NCBI GenBank assembly: GCA_019422905.1
Contig: JAHZCM010000009.1
Coordinates: 17,875-27,821, forward strand
Source of the DNA: Oscillospiraceae bacterium
Lineage (GTDB): Bacteria > Bacillota > Clostridia > Oscillospirales > Acutalibacteraceae
Reading direction: 5' to 3'
Length of the DNA: 9,947 nucleotides
A model generated the notes under the pieces. That model worked only from the letters and a program-made list of their open reading frames with translations, was not told the DNA's origin and did no database searches. Positions 1-6,854 of the stretch are shown here, one piece after another. The position numbers and the translations under genes were made by a program. How positions within the stretch are numbered: position 1 is the stretch's first letter; each line of letters opens with the position of its first letter.

Positions 1-121
1 TTTCGTTTGGCCTTTTCCTGTATCTCCGTTTGGATATTGCCAGCATCGCAACTATACCCATACCGGAGATTCCCGACAAGGCCGACCAAAGCACCACATT
101 TGTTCCATCTCCTGTTTTGGG
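1..121 (-). other. Sortase sorting signal: PKTGD, membrane helix, basic tail
   Basis: Residues 1790-1794 of the surface protein read PKTGD, preceded by a Pro/Gly/Glu-rich stalk. A hydrophobic stretch from about 1797 to 1818 (VVLWSALSGISGMGIVAML) and a basic tail (SKRRYRKR) follow, and the window then ends. This order is the standard cell-wall sorting signal; PKTG in place of LPxTG is common in clostridial surface proteins. A sortase would cleave between T and G and link the protein to the wall or to a pilus. The cognate sortase is not in the window. Confidence 0.88.
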
Positions 122-3100
122 TCCATCTTCGGCTGGCATCCCCGGATTTGGGGATTCTCCCGGAGAGGATGGCGTATCGGGATTACCCGGTTCCTCCCGG
201 TCATTCTTATGATTGTTAAACAGCACTGTTACTGTTTTTCCATTCTCAAGAATTCCGGCTTCCCCGGAAGCTGTCGCCGTGTAGCCCGCGCGATCGCTTT
301 CGCTCACGGTATATCGAGTACCGCCGGGAAGGCCCGCCGCACGCACACTCTCTCCATGTTTCAGGGTAAATGTAGAAACACCGTCGCGGAACGTCATATC
401 TCCATATTTGCCGTTAACGGATGTATCGCTGAGCGTTACGGTAAACAGAAAGCCCTTATCGGTATCTCCTCCGCTGCCAGAAACGGTCTTGGATACAATT
501 AAGCTTCCGGTCTTTGGATCCGTGTTGTCTTTTGTATTTAAGAAAGCTGCAGCAGAACCGCTCTCTTCAATTGCACCGCTCGCGCCGGTAGACGAGGTTG
601 TGTATCCGTCCTGATTGGCTTCGGACTCTGTAACTGTATAGGTAATGCCAACGGGTAAGCCGAACGCTGTCTTGCTCTCGCCATGTTTTAACGTAAACGT
701 CGCAACGCCAGAAGTAAATTTAATCTCGCCATAAGTACCGCTAATTGAAGTATCTCCGAGAAGCACAGTAAACGTAAAATCTCTGTGCTTATCTCCCGCA
801 TTGCCAGCCACCATTTTAGATACCGTCAGATTTCCGGTTTTGGGATCGATGGGTGGGGCACTATTTTTTGTGTTTGTAAATTCAGCCATCGTATCTTTGC
901 CGATTGTTCCAACCGCTCCGGTGGAGGTTGTTGCGTATCCGTCCTGATTCGCCTCGGCTTCAGTCACCTTGTAGCCGATTCCTTCAGGAAGTCCATCAGC
1001 CGTCTTACTCTCACCATGCTTCAATATAAAACTCGCTACACCATTCGCAAATTTCATATCTCCATATTCACCGCTGACCGTCGTGTCATTCAGCGTCACG
1101 GTAAAATGGAAGTCCTTCTGTTTGCTGCCAGCGTTTCCATCGACTATTTTGGAAACCGTCAGATGCCCGAGCGGTACATTTCCTTTGTAATTGATAAACG
1201 CCGCATTAGCTGTTTCATCCTTTTGAATCACACCATCGATAACGCCGGACTGCGGGGATATTGACCAGCCGTTTTCTGGCTTTTCGGAAATTTTCCACTT
1301 TGTGCCGCTTGGCAGGCCGAGAATCGTCAGTGCTTCGTCGTGCCGCAGGGAAAGCATCCCTCCATCCCGGATGTAGCCGGCTCGCTGCTCGCCATAATAG
1401 TAGTATTCGCCTTCCAGCGCTGTGCCATCGGCTTTCTTCAGAGATACCGTGAAGGTGAAGTTCCGGGTATAGTCCTCATCAGACAGGTTTTCTCCGGATA
1501 CAGTCTTGCTGACCCGCAGCTTGCCGGTATCCTCCGGCACAGTCTTTTGATTTGTAACAACAACGGTATTTAGCAGGCTGAATAGGCTCGTGAGATCTCT
1601 TCCGCTCAGATTATCCCAATTGGCGGTGTTGCTGCTGCCCTCATACAGTTTATCTTGCAGCGCAGACGTATTCTGCACAACGCGGGTTCGCAAAAATCCC
1701 TCGTCTGTGGTAAAGAACGGATAGATATTCTTTCCGCCGTCCTCATCATGCAGGCCGTAATCCACCACTGCATTGACACCATAGTGCAAATTCATGCTGC
1801 GGGGAATTTCGGTTCCCGCAAGTAAATCATCCTCCCAGCCGTCCATTTCAAACGTCCCACTCTTCTGCGTCTGGGCAATCGCGGTAATGTCCCGCAGCGT
1901 GATGTTGACCATATCGTCCGCCGCGTACTTTGTCATGGTTTGCATCAGTTTACCAACGCCGGCCATAACAGTAACGCCGTCATCCCGCGTTCCCGCATCA
2001 GCGTAAATCGAATAAATGCCTACAACGACCGGGATCTTCGTCTCGTTTCGTTCATAGCCCTCCGGCACGCTCTTCTCTGTCAGGGTATACTTGGAGCCTA
2101 CTTCCTCCCACGCCACTTGGGCATAGCCCGCACTTCCCCCTGCATCCGGCCTGAAAATGAGCATGCCGTCCTGACCGTCTACTGTGGCAGTCGTGCCGGT
2201 AATGATCGAACCGTCCGGAGCGGTAAGCATAAACTCAACGCCGTTGACACCCTTGCCGTCCGCGTCCACCTTCTGTACGCGCAGTTCCCGGCGCTCGTTG
2301 GGGATATAGATAGTCGAGCGAAACTCGCGCTGGAACTGGTCGGTGTTCAGGAAGGAGAAATCGCGGTCGCTAAAGTTGTCCCTATCGATGTTCAGCTTCT
2401 CTACAATTTCATCAATTACCACTTCGGTAGACTTGCCAGCCTGAGCGCCAGTCTTGATTGCTTCGGACACATAGGCTTCCAGCGCGTCGTAAAGCTCTTT
2501 GGAGGTATTTCCCCCAATACCAAGCTTCTGTAGCGCACTCGGCTCAAGGATGCCGTACACCATTTTCATATCGCCATCTTCGTTGTAAAGTGCATAACGG
2601 TCTGCCCGGCCCGGGAGATCCTCCAACAAGCCCTCCAGCCTTCCGGTACTCTGATTATATGTAAGCCGCCATTCAGGCCAACGCACGTCGCTGGCCTGAT
2701 ACAGTGCTGCCTTGAGAATTGCTCTGCGCCACGCTTCAGCAGTGCGTGCGGCCGGAGCAACGGCACCATAGCCTTCCGTATTGCTCCCATAAAGGGCTTG
2801 CCACTTTCCGTCGTTAGCAATGTCGTCGTGGGACATCCCTCTTTCCAGCAGCATGGGAACAGCGAGAACAAGACCGTTCTGCTTACTGCTCTGACCGAGT
2901 GCAGTACTGCTTGACGCGATAGCTCCGCTGACCGTATCAAATTGACCGTAGGTCAGCGTACCCGCTTCGCGAATGTTGGAAAAGAAGCTGGCGTATGCGC
3001 CGGTTTGGTAACGGTTTGCAACAATCAACATGGATGTGTCCGGATTGAATCTCAGCACAATATCTTTTGGCAAACTCCGGTAACCGCCGACCGTTTTGGA

Positions 3101-5488
3101 CTCCTTTAAGATATAGTAAAGTGTTCCGTCCGCATGATACCGGTCCGTGAAGCTAAAAGGCGAGCCGTCCGCCCTGACAAAAGACGATTTTCCGTCTTTA
3201 TCAGTCATGAGTGTTCCGATTACATCGCCGTTTACTGTATAGTCGGCAGCATCGGTGCTGTCACCTTTGGTAGCCGTTGCCGCATACAGTTTAAACTCCA
3301 CGCCTTCCAGCGCTTCGCCGTTCTGGTCTACCTTCTTAATGCTATGGGAGAGGGGGGGTTGAAGATTGAAGCGCATCTGCAAGCTGGAATCGTAATTTCC
3401 GCGTTCCAGGTAAAACAGCTTCAGGCTGTGTTCGGTGCCGGTGGGGAATATTTTTTTTCCGCTATCGTCAGTGACCCAATGGATTGCATCCGCCTGGTCC
3501 GTTCCCAACGCTTTTTCAAACATCGCATAGAGCGTGGTTTCCTCATCACCTGTCACGCTGCCGGGGTTCTCCGGCAGTCCGCCGGTCCGCCAGCTCTGTC
3601 CGGTGATAACCTCACCGGTGCTGAAATTGATGGTGCCGTACAGCTCGCTGTGGATGCCGCCCAAGTCCAGCACCAGCACGTCGTCTATGAAGATCCAGAC
3701 ATCGTCGTCGCCAGAGAATTGGAACACCATGTCCTGTCTGCCGGAAGCACCCATGTTCAGCTGGCCGTTTTCCGGCTGGGTGAAATCCACCTGCATGGTC
3801 ATGCCCATATAGTGGTTTGCGCGAACAACATTGCCTACGTTTGTAATGTTTTCGGAGCTGGAGAGAATATTGGTCGCATTCCCACCCTTGTCCTCTGTCT
3901 GAATGCTGTCAAAAACTTTTGATGCACTGTCAAAGGGGAAGAAGTTTCCGAGGCTCATGTCGCCATCGAAAGCCCCAGTACCTTCGTTCCAACCGGCATC
4001 CGTGCGCCATACGGCAGGACCATCGTACAGCGTGAAGCTGTTGCTGTTTTTGTTAAATTCAGCGAAGTTTTTTCGGGCGTCATAGTAATAGTAGCCATCC
4101 TCATCTACTTGGAACAGACCGGTGACATTTTGATAGGATTCTTTACCACCCGTTGTTGTATCCGGATCAAACAGATAGCTCAGAGAAGCCTTTTCACAGG
4201 TGCCGCTGACCTTGCCGTCTGCACTTACAGTCAGACCGCGGCTCGTCAGAAGCTTTGCAGAAAGCGCTCTGGCTTCGTTTACGCCGGCATTTTCATATTC
4301 CGCATGATTCAGGTTTGCAACGTCCATAAAAATGCTGTTACCCCAGTCATCGCTCGGAGTTCCTGTCGCGTCTGGGAGGGAACCACGTGCGCCACCCAGG
4401 TTGATATAAGGATATTCGTCCACCAGTGTGTCTTGCACAATTCCCTTCATGTTCGTATGGAGCTTTCCCCAAGGGCGGCCAGCGCCCGAGCCCTGATTCC
4501 AAAAGCCAGCTTCCCGCATAGCGCTGCCGCCAAAAAGCAGCAGCGCGCCCGCATTAATGCCGTTGCTGTAGTCCTCAAATTTTGCGCGATCGGGCAAGAC
4601 GTCGTCATCACCCGCTATTCCGATGTCATAGTCAAACAGATTGACAGTGGTACCTGCCGGCGTAATGCCCTGCACCGTATGACTCGCCAGATTATCAGTG
4701 CCGACGTTTAACGGCCTACGGGTACCGGGATATGTTGCAGCATATACTTCTGCGCCGCCAAAGGAGAAGAGTACATACGGAGACAATGCTCCGTCAGCCA
4801 GCGCGTAATCTCCGCCCACAGCCGCGTCAAAACGATAAAACTTCTCCGCAGCGTCACTGTAGTTCTCTTCAGGGTCTGCGGCTATATCGGCAAGAGAAGA
4901 AAGGTTCCATGTGAGCGGAAGAATGATTTCCTCACCGTTCGACAGCGTGGCGCGTATTTCCTTGGGCAGCAGCTCCAGAAGCAGCTCCTCTGTCAGATCC
5001 TGCTTATTGGCCCCGTGCAGACTTACAACCCATGCCCCTTCATACTCGGTTAGAATTTTCTCGTCATCCACCCACGTCCACGCCGCAACATGCACGTCGA
5101 GATCCTCCGCGTTTTCGGGCAGCTCGCCGCCCTCGTCCGTCGGCGGAGCGGAGCTTTCTGTGGGAGGCGTATCCTCCGCTATATCCGCATCAGAGGGCGT
5201 TGAAGGTTCTTCCTCCCCTGTTTCCCCAGAAGATTCCGGCGCTTGCTCCGAAGTCTCCAGGTCTGAAGCGCCTTCAGGGCTGTGTCCAATTTCCTCCTCC
5301 GTGAACGAAATTTCTGTCTTGGACGTCTCGTCAGGCACTTCCGCCGCCAAAACACCTACAATATTCGTGCTGAGCAATACGACGCAAAGCGCCGTGCCGG
5401 CCATTCTGCGCCATATTTTTGATTTGCGTTTTAAGCCGCATGAATATTTCTGTGCCTTTTTCCTAATTTTTATACCCAAAAAACTCAT
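1..5488 (-). CDS. Large wall-anchored fibro-slime/Cna-B surface protein (3' end cut by window edge)
   Basis: One open frame of at least 1829 codons, probably lacking only its last few. The ATG is fixed because TAA lies directly upstream in frame; GAGGG sits 8 nt before it and AAGGAG further up. Residues 1-49 form a signal peptide: a basic stretch, then MAGTALCVVLLSTNIVGVLAA, cut near A49/E50. About 50-125 is an acidic, Pro/Ser/Thr-rich linker; about 127-245 may be an Ig-like domain. A region starting with VNLFDYD holds GDDDVWIFID (593-602) followed by LDLGGIH, diagnostic of the fibro-slime (PA14-related) domain. A Cna-B/SpaA-like domain covers about 714-830 (K718/K719 to N825). About 830-1068 is unrecognised. 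A second Cna-B-like domain starts at 1069 and carries a long insertion. Four isopeptide-type domains begin at 1324, 1443, 1554 and 1663, each with a VSK lysine and a late Asn. PKTGD, a helix and a basic tail end the protein. The likely role is adhesion or pilus formation; the ligand is unknown. No sortase or partner pilin is in the window. Confidence 0.9.
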   Translation of the reverse strand, partial: MSFLGIKIRKKAQKYSCGLKRKSKIWRRMAGTALCVVLLSTNIVGVLAAEVPDETSKTEISFTEEEIGHSPEGASDLETSEQAPESSGETGEEEPSTPSDADIAEDTPPTESSAPPTDEGGELPENAEDLDVHVAAWTWVDDEKILTEYEGAWVVSLHGANKQDLTEELLLELLPKEIRATLSNGEEIILPLTWNLSSLADIAADPEENYSDAAEKFYRFDAAVGGDYALADGALSPYVLFSFGGAEVYAATYPGTRRPLNVGTDNLASHTVQGITPAGTTVNLFDYDIGIAGDDDVLPDRAKFEDYSNGINAGALLLFGGSAMREAGFWNQGSGAGRPWGKLHTNMKGIVQDTLVDEYPYINLGGARGSLPDATGTPSDDWGNSIFMDVANLNHAEYENAGVNEARALSAKLLTSRGLTVSADGKVSGTCEKASLSYLFDPDTTTGGKESYQNVTGLFQVDEDGYYYYDARKNFAEFNKNSNSFTLYDGPAVWRTDAGWNEGTGAFDGDMSLGNFFPFDSASKVFDSIQTEDKGGNATNILSSSENITNVGNVVRANHYMGMTMQVDFTQPENGQLNMGASGRQDMVFQFSGDDDVWIFIDDVLVLDLGGIHSELYGTINFSTGEVITGQSWRTGGLPENPGSVTGDEETTLYAMFEKALGTDQADAIHWVTDDSGKKIFPTGTEHSLKLFYLERGNYDSSLQMRFNLQPPLSHSIKKVDQNGEALEGVEFKLYAATATKGDSTDAADYTVNGDVIGTLMTDKDGKSSFVRADGSPFSFTDRYHADGTLYYILKESKTVGGYRSLPKDIVLRFNPDTSMLIVANRYQTGAYASFFSNIREAGTLTYGQFDTVSGAIASSSTALGQSSKQNGLVLAVPMLLERGMSHDDIANDGKWQALYGSNTEGYGAVAPAARTAEAWRRAILKAALYQASDVRWPEWRLTYNQSTGRLEGLLEDLPGRADRYALYNEDGDMKMVYGILEPSALQKLGIGGNTSKELYDALEAYVSEAIKTGAQAGKSTEVVIDEIVEKLNIDRDNFSDRDFSFLNTDQFQREFRSTIYIPNERRELRVQKVDADGKGVNGVEFMLTAPDGSIITGTTATVDGQDGMLIFRPDAGGSAGYAQVAWEEVGSKYTLTEKSVPEGYERNETKIPVVVGIYSIYADAGTRDDGVTVMAGVGKLMQTMTKYAADDMVNITLRDITAIAQTQKSGTFEMDGWEDDLLAGTEIPRSMNLHYGVNAVVDYGLHDEDGGKNIYPFFTTDEGFLRTRVVQNTSALQDKLYEGSSNTANWDNLSGRDLTSLFSLLNTVVVTNQKTVPEDTGKLRVSKTVSGENLSDEDYTRNFTFTVSLKKADGTALEGEYYYYGEQRAGYIRDGGMLSLRHDEALTILGLPSGTKWKISEKPENGWSISPQSGVIDGVIQKDETANAAFINYKGNVPLGHLTVSKIVDGNAGSKQKDFHFTVTLNDTTVSGEYGDMKFANGVASFILKHGESKTADGLPEGIGYKVTEAEANQDGYATTSTGAVGTIGKDTMAEFTNTKNSAPPIDPKTGNLTVSKMVAGNAGDKHRDFTFTVLLGDTSISGTYGEIKFTSGVATFTLKHGESKTAFGLPVGITYTVTESEANQDGYTTSSTGASGAIEESGSAAAFLNTKDNTDPKTGSLIVSKTVSGSGGDTDKGFLFTVTLSDTSVNGKYGDMTFRDGVSTFTLKHGESVRAAGLPGGTRYTVSESDRAGYTATASGEAGILENGKTVTVLFNNHKNDREEPGNPDTPSSPGESPNPGMPAEDGPKTGDGTNVVLWSALSGISGMGIVAMLAISKRRYRKRPNE
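199..1162 (-). repeat. Three tandem pilin-like isopeptide domain repeats
   Basis: Inside the surface-protein gene, three successive units start at 1162, 829 and 502 (spacing 333 and 327 nt, or 111 and 109 residues). Each opens with L-T/I-V-S-K, continues with FxFTV, then a Y-G-D/E segment, then LKHGES, then GLP, then Y-x-V-T/S-E, and ends with an Asn-containing strand. Candidate isopeptide pairs are K1447/N1539, K1558/N1651 and K1667/N1758, with the Glu of the Y-x-V-T/S-E strand as the catalytic acid. These assignments rest on the known Lys-Asn-Glu arrangement of Cna-B-type pilin domains; the bonds themselves are inferred. A more divergent fourth unit (1519 to about 1180, K1328/N1433) precedes them. 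Units 1 and 2 share the stretch EANQDGY, pointing to duplication. Confidence 0.8.
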
Positions 5489-5555
5489 TTACAGCACCCT
5501 CGCTCCTTGTTAATTCTCTCATTTTTGTTCCTGTCAAATATTGTATTCGCCCGAT

Positions 5556-5635
5556 ATTGTAGACTTTTCCGTTCTGATGGACTATAATGAAATAAACGAC
5601 AATGTAGACTTTTTCGTTCTTGCATGCTATAATAC
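5556..5635 (+). promoter_or_regulatory. Tandem 45-bp-spaced promoter-like direct repeats
   Basis: Two copies of a roughly 33-bp element begin at 5556 and 5601, exactly 45 bp apart. They share TGTAGACTTTT, then CGTTCT, then CTATAAT, and differ mainly in the six bases before CTATAAT. In each copy TAGACT (4/6 match to a -35 box) lies 17 bp before a perfect TATAAT (5583-5588 and 5628-5633), as in a SigA-type promoter reading plus. No full gene follows on that strand. They may be real promoters, operator sites for the oppositely oriented surface-protein gene, or relics of a lost gene. The repeat is seen directly; promoter function is inferred. Confidence 0.4.
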
Positions 5636-5919
5636 AAAAAGTACCGAATATGCGACAAAAGACGGAAAATATGGCAGCAAAAATGGAGGAAAATATTTGA
5701 ACGATATTTCCTACTTTTTCCTTCATAAGTAATGAATTTTTTCTTTATTTTTGAATTGTAAACGCTGCAAATTTACTTTCATGCCCATCTCAGGAAGGCA
5801 GTGCGGCAGTTTTCTTTCTCTGGGAGCGTCTAAAAGTCGCTTTGTGAAGGGGCACGCAGACTTGGCTGCGGGAAAGAATTTCTTTCTGCCTCGCAAAAGG
5901 TGTGCAAACACGCTTTTTC

Positions 5920-5956
5920 GGAAAAAGAAAAACGTCTCCGCCTGAAAACGAAGACG
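5920..5956 (-). terminator. Second intrinsic terminator downstream of accA
   Basis: Read on the minus strand, CGTCTTCG (5956-5949) pairs with CGGAGACG (5940-5933) in an 8-bp stem with one G-U pair and an 8-nt loop. A U-rich tract (TTTTTCTTTTT) follows directly. It lies just beyond the first terminator and probably backs it up, protecting the next gene region from acc readthrough. Confidence 0.7.
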
Positions 5957-5974
5957 CAAAAAATACGGATAAGC

Positions 5975-6021
5975 AATAAAAACACTATGCAACCGGCGAA
6001 CCTTTGCATAGCGTTTTTATT
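5975..6021 (-). terminator. Intrinsic terminator of the acc cluster, nearly symmetrical
   Basis: Two 18-nt arms (5975-5992 and 6004-6021) are inverted repeats with a single mismatch, around an 11-nt loop. The core is GCTATGCAA on the accA-strand transcript, flanked by an A-tract before and TTTTTATT after. On the minus-strand RNA the one mismatch becomes a G-U pair, while on the plus strand it is A-C, so termination of the acc transcript is favoured. It lies about 70 nt beyond the accA stop codon. Confidence 0.8.
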
Positions 6022-6089
6022 GTTCCGTTTACCTTTATAATATTTCCTTATAGGTTTCTTGAAAACGGAAACCTTTCTGCATTTTTACC

Positions 6090-6854
6090 TCAATATTTTC
6101 TGAATCGTTCGTAGCGCTCCCTGAGAAGCGCTTCGGTGTCCTTTTCGCACAGCGCGTCAAGCTCCGTTTCCAGCATCGTCTTGACCCGGGCGAACAAGGT
6201 ACTCTTGTCCTCCTCGTTGATGACCTGCTCCACAACGCCGAGCCGCTCCATATCCTGCGCTGTCAGCCGCAGGCACTCTGCCGCGTCCTTCGCGCGCTTC
6301 GCGTCCTTCCACAGGATGCTCGCGCAGCCCTCGGGCGATACGACCGAATACACGGCGTTTTCGAGGATCCAGACCCGGTCCGCCACGGCGAGCGCCAGCG
6401 CACCGCCGGAGCCGCCCTCGCCAACGAGGATCGAGATCACCGGCGTTTTCAGGCCCATCATTTCCATCAGGTTTTCCGCGATGGCCTGCCCCTGCCCGCG
6501 CTCCTCCGCGCCGATGCCGCAGAATGCGCCGCTGGTATCCACAAAGCAGACAACCGGACGGTGAAATTTCTCCGCCTGCTTCATCAGGCGCAGCGCCTTG
6601 CGATAGCCCTCCGGATTCGGCGAACCGAAATTGCGGTAGACCTTATCGCGGGTATCGCCGCCCTTCTCAATGGCCACGACCGTCACCGTGCGCCCGCCAA
6701 GCCGGGCGAGACCGCCCACGATAGCGGGGTCGTCTGCAAAGCGGCGGTCGCCGTGCAGCTCAATAAAATCCTCAAAGATATTCTGGATGAACGAAAGCCC
6801 CGTCGCACGGCCCTTGCCGCGCGCGAGCAGTACTTTTTCGTATGCCGTTGCCAT
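6090..6854 (-). CDS. accA: Acetyl-CoA carboxylase carboxyltransferase subunit alpha
   Basis: 254 residues. AccA pairs with AccD in the carboxyltransferase that moves the carboxyl group from carboxybiotin on BCCP to acetyl-CoA, giving malonyl-CoA for fatty acid synthesis in the cytoplasm. Family marks: FIELHGDRRFADDPAIVGG near residues 31-49, the crotonase-fold glycine motifs GEGGSGGALALA (oxyanion region), and SPEGCASILWKDAKRA. It is shorter than the E. coli protein (about 319), lacking the N-terminal extension, as is usual for Firmicutes AccA. The ATG overlaps the accD stop codon in TAATG, and GGAGG (6869-6865) lies 10 nt upstream inside accD, so the two subunits are probably translationally coupled. 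It is the last gene of the cluster, followed by two terminators. Identification is secure. Confidence 0.97.
   Translation of the reverse strand: MATAYEKVLLARGKGRATGLSFIQNIFEDFIELHGDRRFADDPAIVGGLARLGGRTVTVVAIEKGGDTRDKVYRNFGSPNPEGYRKALRLMKQAEKFHRPVVCFVDTSGAFCGIGAEERGQGQAIAENLMEMMGLKTPVISILVGEGGSGGALALAVADRVWILENAVYSVVSPEGCASILWKDAKRAKDAAECLRLTAQDMERLGVVEQVINEEDKSTLFARVKTMLETELDALCEKDTEALLRERYERFRKY

Larger units (their letters stand above)
5489..6089. other. Gene-free region between the surface-protein gene and accA
   Basis: About 600 bp with no convincing gene. From the accA side it holds two tandem minus-strand terminators (about 5975-6021 and 5920-5956). About 5760-5920 is a moderate-GC stretch with a 15-bp palindrome (GAAAGAA-T-TTCTTTC, 5872-5886) flanked by TGCG/CGCA, which could form a hairpin of unknown role. 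An AT-rich stretch (5520-5760) contains two 45-bp-spaced promoter-like repeats facing plus and several micro-ORFs. The surface-protein promoter must lie here unless its transcript reads through. One weak minus-strand candidate is TTGTCG (5658-5653) with TATTAT (5634-5629), 18 bp apart. Another is TTGACA (5537-5532), which has only a poor -10. Longer frames here use TTG starts or lack a Shine-Dalgarno. Confidence 0.6.

Noticed and set aside
199..1162. Tandem repeats considered as a CRISPR array or a non-coding repeat array
   Set aside because: The units are about 110 codons long, kept in frame, and diverge at the DNA level while conserving protein motifs, so they are protein domain duplications.
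3134..3922. Plus-strand 262-codon ORF within the surface-protein region
   Set aside because: Antisense to the continuous minus-strand surface-protein frame, with no ribosome binding site and no known motif.
5509..5537. TTGACA (5537-5532) as the main promoter of the surface-protein gene
   Set aside because: The -35 is perfect, but at 17-bp spacing the -10 would be ATTAAC (3/6), and transcription would start within the ribosome binding region; kept only as a weak candidate.
5463..5726. Minus-strand 87-codon ORF, Phe/Ile-rich, overlapping the start of the surface-protein gene
   Set aside because: No Shine-Dalgarno before its ATG, composition follows the AT-rich intergenic DNA, it runs through the promoter-like repeats, and it overlaps the real gene by 26 nt in another frame.
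5723..5992. Minus-strand 89-codon ORF and plus-strand 64-codon ORF (5751-5945) in the intergenic region
   Set aside because: Both need TTG starts without ribosome binding sites. The minus one starts inside a terminator stem and runs through the second terminator; neither has a recognisable domain.
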